Shown: positions 17,401-25,728 of the stretch, piece by piece
How positions within the stretch are numbered: position 1 is the first letter of the stretch
How the letters are laid out: the number at the start of each line of letters is the position of its first letter
NCBI GenBank assembly: GCA_947453445.1
Contig: CANGGP010000001.1
Coordinates: 97,781-161,780, forward strand
Source: Sphingobacteriaceae bacterium
GTDB lineage: Bacteria > Bacteroidota > Bacteroidia > B-17B0 > Aurantibacillaceae
Direction of reading: 5' to 3'
DNA length: 64,000 nt
Notes under the pieces: generated by a model
What the model saw: the letters and a program-made list of their open reading frames with translations, nothing else
Told to the model about the DNA's origin: nothing
Database searches by the model: none
Made by a program: the position numbers and the translations under genes

Positions 17401-17994
17401 TGGTCGAATGGCAGTATTGATTCGGTATTGACCTTTCAACCCGAATATACCACAGACTTAAGCCTTGTCGCTATGTCAATGCAACATTGCACTGTTAGCG
17501 CAGCTTATCACGTGAAGGTAAATAGTTTGCCTAACTTAAAAGTTTTGGGAAAAACAAATGGTTGTAAAGGCGATACTTTTGTTTTAAAAGCAGTTGGGGC
17601 ATTGTCGTTTACTTGGACCAATGGTTCCATCGATTCAATTGCAAAATTTAATCCTATGTCGGAATTCTATTTGACAGTTAGGGGAGCCGATGCCAATGCT
17701 TGCTCGAAGGATGAATTGATTTTGTTGAATGTGCTAAACTGCGATTCAATCATCAATACCATGGGTCTAAAAATTTTCCCGAATCCAACAAACGGTTTAT
17801 TTTATGTACAAAGTGATGTTCCGCTTCAATTGGAAGTGTTTTATACACTTGGGGAATTAATACTTTCTAAAAAATTAATTGACCCAAAAAATGAAATCGA
17901 CTTGAGTACTTTTGCTGACGGCTTTTATATTTTAAAATTGACGCAGGCCTCGAACACCAAAATCTATAAGTTAATTAAGGAAAGTCGTCATTGA
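14404..17994 (+). CDS. Secreted multi-Ig/PKD-like protein with type IX sorting domain
   Basis: This 1196-residue protein has a signal peptide ending near HAQ-S (residue 26). Residues about 30-240 form a Cys-rich beta-domain with NGxSTKLSRTLYV and GVTLFDATCSYG. Between about 765 and 1113 lie five tandem beta-sandwich repeats of 70-80 residues, each opening with C-x-G-[DKQ] and having a (S/T)YxWxNGS-like centre and a closing Cys. The last 75 residues (LKIFPNPTNGLFYV ... YKLIKESRH) match a T9SS type A C-terminal sorting signal. The protein is probably exported by the SprA-containing T9SS and anchored at the cell surface, where it may act in adhesion. Confidence 0.9.
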   Translation: MLCLTKKTIHFFFLFLVSNYAELHAQSTVNCNNIDFELTSVGAYTTANAVSGWTISSQTPTSCNTSSAWNAGSPEFSIVSTPILFFPNIGTIINSPLGGSKVALLNNHVANGISTKLSRTLYVSSSFSIFTFAFAGYYQGGNHQCCEQAGFKLQLRDCLGNILSCPNLTLNASSNNCNFEVFTYTLSNSVKWTNWRMHQLDLSPFLGSCVTVEVLTNDCQSGDHVGVTLFDATCSYGINGPCLCALSSTLTMPINYCSGSTIANLYAPFGFVNYTWTAPPGYPISANQTSLTAITITNAVVNNVYTVSMIEPYNGCTISLTGTIVNNPSAISGLATNSCCIGGTSGSATVVATGAYNQYTYQWVNSTNSIVSTNSVLTNAPPGIYSVSVSSPNFANCGAAQTTLNIGLYTQSKISILKPFCGASAYFNIIGGTNYQWYFNNAAVSPSLGGTAPSFTITNATQGNTLMLTYLSAQGCQDSIKYTLVASSPGSMAVTYPNLICSGANNGQAVISLTPALGSPTGFNYFIVNSVSTVTPAYVSSVNPTAANIFSVNGLIGGASYFVQAFDGSCKYSSTFSTNVMPPFNFTLSPNNVTLCPGNAIMANNAFSSNPPNGYYTYTWSPNIFLAGNIPTLQNTIIQPTANVGSSVNIIYTVAVTPTTAFCPQTKTMSITYFNPITPSVNPPNQLLCSSNASIQLNVNPGGGVFYCNAVNGQIPIGSLSGVLNPSLAQHGVNTFTYSIQQGTCMSSASGNYTVSKPTINFPSTNSVCAGKSFTIQLSGANSYSWNTGSNDSIFVFTPSVSSIFTVVATNTLGNCSASNTIAVNLSPNPTVNISAPTAVCTGDSFSLVAQGANTYTWNNGTNNPTLYVIASSAATYSIRSLSLLGCEGTAFHQVMVHPNPTLSINGNTVACEGDQIKLKINGASSYTWANQAFGDSAKFIVRLDTNILVIGESLYACKSQTLVQIKVNPLPSLYLHGKEQLCYGQTDTIHASGATTYQWSNGSIDSVLTFQPEYTTDLSLVAMSMQHCTVSAAYHVKVNSLPNLKVLGKTNGCKGDTFVLKAVGALSFTWTNGSIDSIAKFNPMSEFYLTVRGADANACSKDELILLNVLNCDSIINTMGLKIFPNPTNGLFYVQSDVPLQLEVFYTLGELILSKKLIDPKNEIDLSTFADGFYILKLTQASNTKIYKLIKESRH

Positions 17995-18034
17995 TAATTT
18001 TAGAGCGAAAAAAATTTATAATTTTTTGATCTAA

Positions 18035-19111
18035 TTATTTATTCATCAAATCATTCTGCACACGAATACTTTCTTCGTGTAATAACTGACAAAGTTTTTC
18101 TATGTGTTGACGCGATAGCCCCATTTTATCAGCCCATTGACTGCGGCTCCGCAAAATCTCTTGCCAACGGTTCAACTGAAAAATGGCAATGTTGTGCTCC
18201 TTTTTGTATTTACCAATATCTTCAATCACCTGAATACGACGTTTCAGCGCATTCATAATGTCATCATCAATCTCATCAATCATTTTACGCAAACCATCCA
18301 ACTGATCGCCTTGGTCAAAATTTACTGAGCCCGAATTGCGTATCACCAATTTATCCAATACAACTTTTAACTGTGCAGGACTATATTGTTGTTCAGCATC
18401 ACTCAATGCAATGCTCGGATTAAAATGTGATTCAATCATGAGCCCGTCCATGCCCAAATCCAAAGCCTTTTGCGCCACATGTGGTATTAACTCACGGTTG
18501 CCGCTAATGTGACTCGGATCACAAATAATGGGCAAATCAGGAAAAAGTGTTTTTAATTCAATGGGTATTTGCCAAAGGGGTTTGTTACGGTACTTGGTTT
18601 TACCATAAAAGTGAAAACCCCTGTGAATGGCTGCTATGTTTTTATTACCTGCATTGTAAATGCGTTCAATCGCTCCAATCCACAATTGTAAATCGGCATG
18701 AATGGGGTTTTTAACCATCACAGGTACATTCACACCCTTCAACACATCGGCAATTTCTTGCACACTAAAAGGATTTACTGTTGTACGCGCCCCAATCCAC
18801 AAAACATCCATGCCATACTTCAAGGCCAATTCAGTGTGATGCGCATTGGCCACTTCAACGGTAATCTTAAAGCCAAATTCTTTTTGAATGTCATTCAGCC
18901 ACTTCAAGGCCTCTTCACCTTTGCCCTCAAAGGCATTCGGCCGTGTACGCGGTTTCCAAACACCGGCACGAAACAACGATACAGCTTCAATGTTTTTAAG
19001 TTGTTGCGCCGTTTCACGCAACTGCTCATAACTCTCGGCACCACAAGGTCCCGCAATGAGCAAAGGCATTTTTAAAGGCGGCAACCAACTATGTAAAGGT
19101 TCGAATTGCAT
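18035..19111 (-). CDS. Bifunctional DAHP synthase / chorismate mutase (type II)
   Basis: The 358-residue protein joins two shikimate-pathway enzymes. Residues 1-265 are the AroA-beta-type DAHP synthase barrel, with IAGPCGAESYEQL, SLFRAGVWKPRTRPNAFEGK, VMVKNPIHADLQLWIGAIER, AIHRGFHFYGK and DPSHISGNRE. Residues about 268-358 are an AroQ-type chorismate mutase helix bundle (LRKMIDEIDDDIMNALKRR, FQLNRWQEIL). It condenses PEP and erythrose-4-phosphate, and also converts chorismate to prephenate. The mutase domain usually confers feedback control. It is convergent with the preceding secreted-protein gene and has no operon partner. Confidence 0.95.
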   Translation of the reverse strand: MQFEPLHSWLPPLKMPLLIAGPCGAESYEQLRETAQQLKNIEAVSLFRAGVWKPRTRPNAFEGKGEEALKWLNDIQKEFGFKITVEVANAHHTELALKYGMDVLWIGARTTVNPFSVQEIADVLKGVNVPVMVKNPIHADLQLWIGAIERIYNAGNKNIAAIHRGFHFYGKTKYRNKPLWQIPIELKTLFPDLPIICDPSHISGNRELIPHVAQKALDLGMDGLMIESHFNPSIALSDAEQQYSPAQLKVVLDKLVIRNSGSVNFDQGDQLDGLRKMIDEIDDDIMNALKRRIQVIEDIGKYKKEHNIAIFQLNRWQEILRSRSQWADKMGLSRQHIEKLCQLLHEESIRVQNDLMNK

Positions 19112-19198
19112 GAAAGCTGATAAAGATCATTAATAAAGTGCCAAATTACCGCTTTTATGGTAGTTATTAAATAATCTAGCTTAATTAATTTTACCCAC

Positions 19199-19342
19199 AT
19201 GAACGCTATCAAAAAATTTCAATTGTTTCTGCAAAACAATTCTGCTTTTCAACCGACTATGCTTGTCGAAAAAAAGAAGGAGGATTGTTGTAAGAGTTTC
19301 AAAAAAGGCGATCGTTGCAAAAAGTGCCCGGGTAGGAAATAA
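19199..19342 (+). CDS. 47-aa Cys-rich basic micro-protein
   Basis: An ATG opens a 47-codon frame ending in TAA. The product begins NAIKKFQLFLQNNSAFQPT and ends with the cluster CCKSFKKGDRCKKCPGRK, that is CC-x8-C-x2-C among ten Lys/Arg. The four cysteines and basic tail suggest a small metal-binding (zinc-ribbon-like) or RNA-binding protein. I recall similar short CC...KxxCKxCP tails in other Bacteroidota, but cannot verify this here. It stands alone between the divergent DAHP synthase and the sirtuin, in a 545-bp gap otherwise without genes. The overlapping antisense frame (19181-19438) lacks any recognisable pattern. Confidence 0.5.
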   Translation: MNAIKKFQLFLQNNSAFQPTMLVEKKKEDCCKSFKKGDRCKKCPGRK

Positions 19343-19656
19343 TTTGCTTCTGCTTATTAGTTTACATTTTATAGTTTTATTCTCATGCCATTTTTGTTGG
19401 GCGCCCGAGCGGGCCTTCACTTCAGCCTCATTTGCCAAAGGCTAAATTTGTAGGCTTGCAGGGGCTTCTTTCAGTCGCCTCTTCAGCCAACAAATTTTAG
19501 CCTTTGGCTTCATGCGGGCTTTCGCTCAGTCCCTGGCGCAATGCACGTAATTTTAGCAATAGATGTAATTCTTGAATTTTATAATTGGGACAAAATATAT
19601 TTTCTTGTTAAGGAAAATCCCAATTTCACAATCGAATGAAGAATATTAATTTAAAA
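19343..19656. other. Intergenic region with a structured palindrome
   Basis: No gene was found in these 314 bases. The GC-rich part 19399-19531 holds the large inverted repeat listed separately, flanked by GCGCC at 19401-19405 and GGCGC at 19525-19529. The rest is AT-rich. Confidence 0.6.
19434..19508. repeat. Long inverted repeat GCCAAAGGCTAAATTTG / CAAATTTTAGCCTTTGGC
   Basis: A 17-nt arm (19434-19450) pairs with an 18-nt arm (19491-19508) with one bulged T; the 40-nt loop is itself rich in CTTC/GCC. It has no U-tract and lies 150 bp from the sirtuin stop, so it is not a simple terminator. It may be a dispersed repeat or a structured RNA. Confidence 0.65.
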
Positions 19657-20358
19657 TTATTCCAAGTGTTTCAATAAGGCTTCCCTTAAATCTTCAACAC
19701 CTTCAACGGCTCTTTTTTTAATATGAATGAGGTCTTTCACTTCTTCTAAACTAAAATCAGCCGGATCAAGCAACCACTTTGGCACTTGCGGCATCACAAA
19801 ATTAAGTAATCCCGCCGCAGGATAAACATTTAATGAAGTACCAATCACCACAAACAAATCGGCTCCTGCAGCCGTTAAATTGGCCGTATCCATTTCAGGT
19901 ACCGCCTCACCAAACCATACAATGTGTGGACGAAGCTGTGAACCTTTTTCGCAGAGGTCACCAATTTTTAAGCCTTGTTCACCAACACGGTAAATTAAAT
20001 TTTCATCCACTGTGCTTCTTGCTTTGGTTATTTTACCGTGCAAATGCAAAACATTTTTACTGCCGGCACGCTCATGCAAATCGTCAACATTCTGCGTAAT
20101 AATCGTCACATTAAAAAGCGATTGAAGTTCGGCTAAGAATAAATGCGCCGCATTGGGTTGTGCCTGCATCACTTGTTCGCGACGCTGGTTGTAAAAATCC
20201 AAAACCAATTGTGTGTTCTTGGCCCATGCCTCAGGGGTGGCCACATCTTCAATGCGGTACTGCTCCCAAAGACCGCCCGCATCTCTGAAAGTTTTTATAC
20301 CGCTATCGGCACTTACGCCGGCACCGGTAAAAACTATCAATTGTTTTTTTAAGGGCAT
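19657..20358 (-). CDS. Sir2-family NAD-dependent protein deacylase
   Basis: The 233-residue enzyme has the sirtuin Rossmann motifs TGAGVSADSGIKTFRDAGG (11-29), TQNVDDLHERAG (89-99), the catalytic His107 in LHLHGKI, and GTSLNVYPAAGL. Tyr56 and Arg59 in FYNQRR form the Y-x-x-R pair associated with desuccinylase/deacylase (SIRT5/CobB-like) activity. The usual four zinc cysteines are missing: only one Cys (LCEKGSQLRP) is present in the whole protein, so the small domain is probably zinc-free. It would remove acyl groups from lysines using NAD. It ends the cluster 3 bp downstream of the dipeptidyl peptidase. Confidence 0.93.
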   Translation of the reverse strand: MPLKKQLIVFTGAGVSADSGIKTFRDAGGLWEQYRIEDVATPEAWAKNTQLVLDFYNQRREQVMQAQPNAAHLFLAELQSLFNVTIITQNVDDLHERAGSKNVLHLHGKITKARSTVDENLIYRVGEQGLKIGDLCEKGSQLRPHIVWFGEAVPEMDTANLTAAGADLFVVIGTSLNVYPAAGLLNFVMPQVPKWLLDPADFSLEEVKDLIHIKKRAVEGVEDLREALLKHLE

Positions 20359-20361
20359 GCC

Positions 20362-22533
20362 TTATAAATTTTCTTTTATAAACTTCAGCATTTTACTGTA
20401 GATATGCAAACGTGTTTTACCACCATAGATGCCATGGTTTTTGTTCGGATAAATCATAAAATCAAAAGCCACATTCTCCTTTACCATGGCCGCCGCCAGC
20501 TCCATGCTGTTTTGCATGTGCACATTATCGTCGGCACTGCCATGAATTAATAAAAATTTGCCTTTAATTTGTTTCACAAAATTGGTAGGCGAATTGTCTT
20601 CGTAACCACTTTTGTTTTCACTTGGTTTGCGTAAAAAACGTTCGGTGTAAATGTTGTCATAGTATTTCCAATTGGTAACAGGCGCCACAGCTATGGCTGC
20701 TTTAATCACATCAGCGCCTTTCGAAATCATCAACGAAGCCATGTAACCACCGTAACTCCAACCTTGAAAACCAATGCGTGTTTTGTCAACGTATGATAAA
20801 TTACCCAAGTATTTCGCGAAATCAATCTGATCCATGGTTTCTAATTTCCCCAATTGTAAATAGGTGCTGTGTTTAAATACACGCCCACGTCCCATTGTTC
20901 CTCTACCATCGGCGCAAACCACAATGTATCCTTCTTGGTTCAATAAATTATACCAAAAATAATCAAAGCTGCCCCAGGCATCATTCACTTGGTTGCTACC
21001 CGGACCATTGTAGGCATACATGTAAACCGGATATTTTTTGGTGGAATCAAAATTTTGTGGTTTCATCATCCAAGCATTGAGCTCGGTGCCATCGCTGTTT
21101 TTAAATTTAAAAAATGTTTTTTTCGATAATTTGTAATTTGTCATTTTATCGCGCAAAGCTTTGTTGTCCTCCAATACTTTTATACTTTTGCCGTCGATGC
21201 TGCAAAACTCATACACCGGGGGTGTACTTGCATTGCTATACGACGATACATAAAATTTATAACCTTTGGTGAATTCAAAATTTGAATAACCTGTTTTATT
21301 CGACAAACGTTTTTTGTTTTTGCCGTTTAAATCCACAACATAAATATCGCGGTACATAGGCCCGTTTTCTGTTGATTGAAAGTACACTTGATTGGTTTTT
21401 TCGTTGTAGCCTTTAAATTCCATCACATCCCAAGCGCCTTTGGTAATTTGATTGATGAGCTTGCCGTTTAAATCATAATAGTACAAGTGGTTGTAATCAT
21501 CTGCTTCGCTAGAAATAATAAAGCCCTTGTCACCCACAAAAGTTAAATCATCACTTATGTCTACATAAGTTTTACTTTCATCACTCACAATTACTTTACT
21601 GCTTCCACTGATGGCATCGGCAAAAAGATATTCTAATTTATTTTGTAAACGGTTTAAACGTTGCACGCACAATACTTTTGCATTATTGGTAAACTGAATG
21701 CGGGGAATGTAAATATCAGTTTCGCTGCCAATATCTACTGTACTTGTGTTTTTCGATACCAAGTCAAATACGTGCACCGAAACAATTGAATTGTCTTCGC
21801 CGGCCTTTGGATATTTAAAGGTATATTTTTCGGGATATAAATCGCCTTTGTAAAAATCCAAAGTGTATTCTTTTACTCGGGCTTCATTAAACTTTACATA
21901 GGCCAAAAACTGTCCGTTTTTACTCCAATCAAAATAATCGGCTTTTGAAAATTCTTCTTCGTAAACCCAATCGGCCCAAGCATTTTTAATTTTGTTCCAT
22001 TCACCATCATTCGTTACGATTATCTCAGAGGCATCATCTAAATTTTTGATGTATAAATTGTTATCACGCACAAAGGCAATTTTTTTACCATCAGGCGAAA
22101 ATTTCGGAAACATCTGTTTGCCCTTTTCGCTGAGTTCAATTACTTTTTTGCTTAACATGTCGTAAACATAATAATTGGCCTTTGCTGAGCGGCGATAAAT
22201 CATTTCGGTGTTTTCGCTCAAAAGTATTTTGTCTTCACCAGGACTAAATTCATAAGTGCCTAGGTTTAAGTAGCGTGATTTAAATTCAACCTCATTGCTT
22301 TTTACAAGGTCCTTAATTTTGTTGCCTGTTTTTAAATCAAATTCTACCAAGGTATTGCTGCCACCGCTTGCTTCCACCAACTCAACATAAGATGTACCAT
22401 TGTTTAATACATTAAAGCCATGTGCCGATTTTGCTGAGAAAGCATACTTGCCCCATATTTCTTCGAGGTTTATTTGATTTTGAGAAAAATAGAACAGAGG
22501 GAAGAGCAAAAAAATAAAAAGGTGTTTTTTCAT
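20362..22533 (-). CDS. S9 family dipeptidyl peptidase (DPP IV-like)
   Basis: The 723-residue protein has a signal peptide (MKKHLFIFLLFPLFYFSQ). Its first 470 residues form a beta-propeller (DPP4 N-terminal domain) and contain VYEEEFSKADYFDWS, where the paired Glu bind the substrate N-terminus. The last 240 residues are an alpha/beta-hydrolase domain with GWSYGGYMASLM (Ser593), HGSADDNVH (Asp) and NKNHGIYGG (His). It cleaves X-Pro or X-Ala dipeptides from peptides in the periplasm. It lies 3 bp upstream of the sirtuin gene, so the two are likely co-transcribed although functionally unlinked. Confidence 0.93.
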   Translation of the reverse strand: MKKHLFIFLLFPLFYFSQNQINLEEIWGKYAFSAKSAHGFNVLNNGTSYVELVEASGGSNTLVEFDLKTGNKIKDLVKSNEVEFKSRYLNLGTYEFSPGEDKILLSENTEMIYRRSAKANYYVYDMLSKKVIELSEKGKQMFPKFSPDGKKIAFVRDNNLYIKNLDDASEIIVTNDGEWNKIKNAWADWVYEEEFSKADYFDWSKNGQFLAYVKFNEARVKEYTLDFYKGDLYPEKYTFKYPKAGEDNSIVSVHVFDLVSKNTSTVDIGSETDIYIPRIQFTNNAKVLCVQRLNRLQNKLEYLFADAISGSSKVIVSDESKTYVDISDDLTFVGDKGFIISSEADDYNHLYYYDLNGKLINQITKGAWDVMEFKGYNEKTNQVYFQSTENGPMYRDIYVVDLNGKNKKRLSNKTGYSNFEFTKGYKFYVSSYSNASTPPVYEFCSIDGKSIKVLEDNKALRDKMTNYKLSKKTFFKFKNSDGTELNAWMMKPQNFDSTKKYPVYMYAYNGPGSNQVNDAWGSFDYFWYNLLNQEGYIVVCADGRGTMGRGRVFKHSTYLQLGKLETMDQIDFAKYLGNLSYVDKTRIGFQGWSYGGYMASLMISKGADVIKAAIAVAPVTNWKYYDNIYTERFLRKPSENKSGYEDNSPTNFVKQIKGKFLLIHGSADDNVHMQNSMELAAAMVKENVAFDFMIYPNKNHGIYGGKTRLHIYSKMLKFIKENL

Positions 22534-22638
22534 TGTGTACAGTTTAATGCATGTGAAATTAATAATTTAATTGGAGGAGCCATAATAATTGATGGCGCCA
22601 AATGCATTGGCAAGGGGCAATTTAAACAGTAATTTGAA

Positions 22639-23298
22639 TTAAACTTCGCTGGCTCTTCTTAAAAAGAGCATCAAAGGATGCATGGCTTTAAAACCTTCTA
22701 AAATATAGGCTGCATTTTTTTTATCAAGCAATTGTTTGTCATGAATGGCATGACTCACAATAAAGTGTTTGTTTTTTAAAATCTCAACCAGCGGATGTTC
22801 TTTATCAAATCCTTTGGGTGGATTTTTTAGCTTATCTTCTTCCGACAATCCGTCAAAATATTTTTTGAAGGGTGCCGCTTTCAAACATTTTAAAAATTCT
22901 TTTGGGTGGTAATCAATTTCCTGACGAATGGCATTGAGTTTATCGGCTTCAGGCATATACACCCCGCCGCCAAAAAAACTATTACCCGGTTCTAAATGCA
23001 AGTAATAACCCGCTACTGCTGTTTTTTTGCCTCCGGGGTTAAATACGGCGCCCATGTTGGTTTTGTAAGGACTTTTATCTTTCGAAAAGCGCACATCTTT
23101 GTAGATTCTGAAAGTACAATCTTTGGCTTTTAAATCTGGTGAAATTTGCTTGTCGAATTTATGAATGCCGGGCACTAAACTTTCAACAAATTGTTCGAAC
23201 TCTGACTTGGCTGCTAAATAAAGGTTTTTGTTTTTTTCAAACCATTCGCGGTCATTGTTCTTTTTTAGCTTTTTTAAAAAGTCGAAAGTTTGTTCCAT
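22639..23298 (-). CDS. DUF2461 domain protein
   Basis: The 219-residue protein begins with FLKKLKKNNDREWFEKNKNLY and contains TFRIYKDVRFSKDKSPYKTN and YYLHLEPGNSFFGGGVYMP, all hallmarks of DUF2461 (TIGR02453). Its biochemical role is unknown. No signal peptide or membrane segment is visible, so it should be cytoplasmic. It follows the AI-2E permease gene by 2 bp on the same strand, so the pair probably forms an operon. Confidence 0.9.
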   Translation of the reverse strand: MEQTFDFLKKLKKNNDREWFEKNKNLYLAAKSEFEQFVESLVPGIHKFDKQISPDLKAKDCTFRIYKDVRFSKDKSPYKTNMGAVFNPGGKKTAVAGYYLHLEPGNSFFGGGVYMPEADKLNAIRQEIDYHPKEFLKCLKAAPFKKYFDGLSEEDKLKNPPKGFDKEHPLVEILKNKHFIVSHAIHDKQLLDKKNAAYILEGFKAMHPLMLFLRRASEV

Positions 23299-23300
23299 GT

Positions 23301-24389
23301 TTAGTCGCTGATGTTATCCGAAATTTTTCGGAAGAATTTTAAATTGGTTAAAAATTGTGCTGCCACAATGCGAATGAGTGTATAGGCCGGTAAGGCGATG
23401 ATCATGCCAAAAACGCCGCCTATGGCACTGGCCATGAGGGTGACTAAAAAAATCTCCAATGGATGGGCTTTTACAGAATTTGAAAATAAAAATGGTTGCA
23501 GTAAAAATGCGTCACTTAAGTTGATGCAAATGAGTCCGAAAAATATTTTTTCGATGGTGGGTAAAATTTGATCGTATTGGTTCAAGCTGATACAGCCGGT
23601 TATGCCTATTAACAAGGCAATCGACATGGTAATAAATGCACCAATGTAAGGCACGATATTAAAAAGTGCAGCGCAAAAAGCAATAATCAGTGCATTGTTA
23701 ATTTTCATCAAACTCATGGTAATAAATACCGCCAAACCCACAATCAACATATCTATCACCAAACTCGTAAAGTACTTACTTAGCATGCGTTTACTGGTAC
23801 GCATAATATCATTCATGTTTTCTTCAAAACCGCTGGGTGTTACCAATAATATCCCTTCACGAACCAAGTCTTCATCTTTAAGCAAAAAGAAAGTGATAAA
23901 CAACACACACAGCGTACCGCCGATGGCTGCCGAAAAGTAGGCCAAAGTATTATCGAGCAAATAGGTTACATTTTCGGCATTTAGTTTTGAATTAATCTGC
24001 GACGATATGCCGGCTTCTAAGGCTTCTTCATCACCAAAACGGTGCAATAATTTTTTGGCAGCGGGAAAATTCTCCAACAAATTATGCAATACATCACCAA
24101 AATTTAATTGCGATAAAAAATGCACTTCATTCACCAGTGGTGGAACAATTAAAAAGAACAAACCAATTAATGCGGCAATCATTACCGAAATTGTAATTAA
24201 AGAGGCCAGCGCCGTAGGGATTTTGAATTTACCAATTTGAAGATGGGTAAGGCGATACGATACCGGATGGCCGATTAAAAACAAAAGCACCGAAATGCCG
24301 AGATAGATTAAGATTTTATAAAAATAAAATGCGCAAAAAATTAAGACCAATACACCGGCAATTTTCCAAATATTTAAGTTTAATTTCAT
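23301..24389 (-). CDS. AI-2E family transporter (PerM-like)
   Basis: I use the ATG at 24389 (MKLNLNIWKIAGVL), giving 362 residues; a TTG at 24398 is the alternative. The protein has about eight transmembrane helices in the family arrangement, including ALASLITISVMIAALIGLFF, the long soluble segment after LVPPLVNEV, and the C-terminal block PYIGAFITMSIALLIG and GGVFGMIIALPAYTLIRI. Members include the autoinducer-2 exporter TqsA but many export other substrates; the name does not prove AI-2 transport. It is upstream of DUF2461 and divergent from the GWxTD gene. Confidence 0.88.
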   Translation of the reverse strand: MKLNLNIWKIAGVLVLIFCAFYFYKILIYLGISVLLFLIGHPVSYRLTHLQIGKFKIPTALASLITISVMIAALIGLFFLIVPPLVNEVHFLSQLNFGDVLHNLLENFPAAKKLLHRFGDEEALEAGISSQINSKLNAENVTYLLDNTLAYFSAAIGGTLCVLFITFFLLKDEDLVREGILLVTPSGFEENMNDIMRTSKRMLSKYFTSLVIDMLIVGLAVFITMSLMKINNALIIAFCAALFNIVPYIGAFITMSIALLIGITGCISLNQYDQILPTIEKIFFGLICINLSDAFLLQPFLFSNSVKAHPLEIFLVTLMASAIGGVFGMIIALPAYTLIRIVAAQFLTNLKFFRKISDNISD

Positions 24390-24428
24390 GCTAAGCAAAG
24401 ATAGTTTTATTTAATTAATTTTAGGCCT

Positions 24429-25712
24429 TTGAAAAAAACAGGCACATATTTTCTGCTCTTCTGTTTGGCTTTGTATTTTTTTAAATGCAACTCTATACGG
24501 CAATACACGGCAAAAAAAACACCGCACACTGCTTCTGCAGCCAATGATCGCTTGGATTTAAATACCAAGGCATATCATGTGAACGACAGCCTTACAGAAA
24601 TTTTTTTTGAAGTAAAAAACGATAATTTAATTTACAAACGAACCGATACCTCCAGCGCGTTTTATGCCGAAATAAAAGTGTCTTATTCATTGTGTACTTC
24701 CGAAGATTGTAAAAGATCAATCGACACCAGTTCGTTTTATTTGTTGGATGGCGAAGCTTCAGAACAAGTGCCAATTAAATCGCTTGTCCATCGTTTTAAG
24801 GTGCATGCGCGTTTTGGCAACAACTATTATTTAAAAATGGAAGTGTATGATTTAAACCGACTCACATTAACCAACAAGATGCTTACAATCAATAAGAGCG
24901 ATCGCTTAAATGAACAAAACTTTTTCATTGAGTCAGGCGGCGCCCCGGTTTACCAACAGCATTTTATCAATCATCAACACCTCTCAATTTCAAGCGCAAA
25001 CAACGCTGTATCGAAATTACAAGTGTATTGTTATTTTAAAGAAAAACGCGCTGCATCGCCACCCTTTTCAAACAAAGCAAACGAAAAAATGCCACAGGCC
25101 GACAGTAGTTTTGAACTCTCAGCAATCAATGGCCGCTTTTTTTTGACTGCCCCTGAAAAAGGTTTTTATTTTATCAAAGCCGACTTAAACAGCGATATCG
25201 GTTTTTGTCTTTACACCTTTGATGTTGCTTTTCCGGCCATTAGCAGCAGCAATGATATGATTAACGCTTGTCGTTACGTGATGTACAAAGAAGAATTTGA
25301 TTCTTGTTTAAATGCACCCGACAAAAAACAAGCCATCGATAAGTTTTGGTTGAACATTGGCGGTAGCCACGAGCGGGCACGCGAAATATTAAAAAAATAT
25401 TATGCACGTGTAAAAGAAGCCAATAATCTATACAGCAGTTATATGGAGGGTTGGAAAACCGATAGAGGCATGATTTCAATTATTTTTGGCGAGCCAACCA
25501 ATGTGTACAAAAGTGTAAAAGACGAAATTTGGGTGTATGGCATCGAAACCAATCCCGCCACCTTACGTTTTATTTTTAAAAAAAGACAAAGTCCTTTTTC
25601 AGACAATGATTTTGTTTTAGAGCGTTCTGATTTTTATAAAGATGCCTATTATCAGGCAGTGGATTATTGGCGACAAGGCATCGTATACAACGAAAGGGCA
25701 GCCGATCGCTAA
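24429..25712 (+). CDS. GWxTD-domain lipoprotein
   Basis: The 427-residue protein has a lipoprotein signal KTGTYFLLFCLALYFFKC and, in the C-terminal third, the family motif MEGWKTDRGMISIIFGEP followed by IWVYGIETNP. The GWxTD domain is common in Bacteroidota and Acidobacteriota exported proteins, role unknown. The central part looks beta-rich. The start is TTG (TTGAAAAAAACA): no ATG would keep the signal peptide, since the next in-frame Met is far downstream. It is divergent from the permease gene, with about 40 bp between. Confidence 0.85.
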   Translation: MKKTGTYFLLFCLALYFFKCNSIRQYTAKKTPHTASAANDRLDLNTKAYHVNDSLTEIFFEVKNDNLIYKRTDTSSAFYAEIKVSYSLCTSEDCKRSIDTSSFYLLDGEASEQVPIKSLVHRFKVHARFGNNYYLKMEVYDLNRLTLTNKMLTINKSDRLNEQNFFIESGGAPVYQQHFINHQHLSISSANNAVSKLQVYCYFKEKRAASPPFSNKANEKMPQADSSFELSAINGRFFLTAPEKGFYFIKADLNSDIGFCLYTFDVAFPAISSSNDMINACRYVMYKEEFDSCLNAPDKKQAIDKFWLNIGGSHERAREILKKYYARVKEANNLYSSYMEGWKTDRGMISIIFGEPTNVYKSVKDEIWVYGIETNPATLRFIFKKRQSPFSDNDFVLERSDFYKDAYYQAVDYWRQGIVYNERAADR

Positions 25713-25728
25713 GCACTGATTATCCGAC

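Noticed and set aside
19181..19438. 85-aa antisense frame across the Cys-rich micro-gene and palindrome
   Set aside because: The encoded peptide has no recognisable pattern and covers the stem-loop element, so it is probably a shadow.
24396..24403. TATCTTTG on the minus strand as a promoter of the AI-2E-type gene
   Set aside because: It ends 6 bp before the start codon, leaving almost no leader; with no TTG at -33 this is more likely chance or a leaderless message, so it was not listed.
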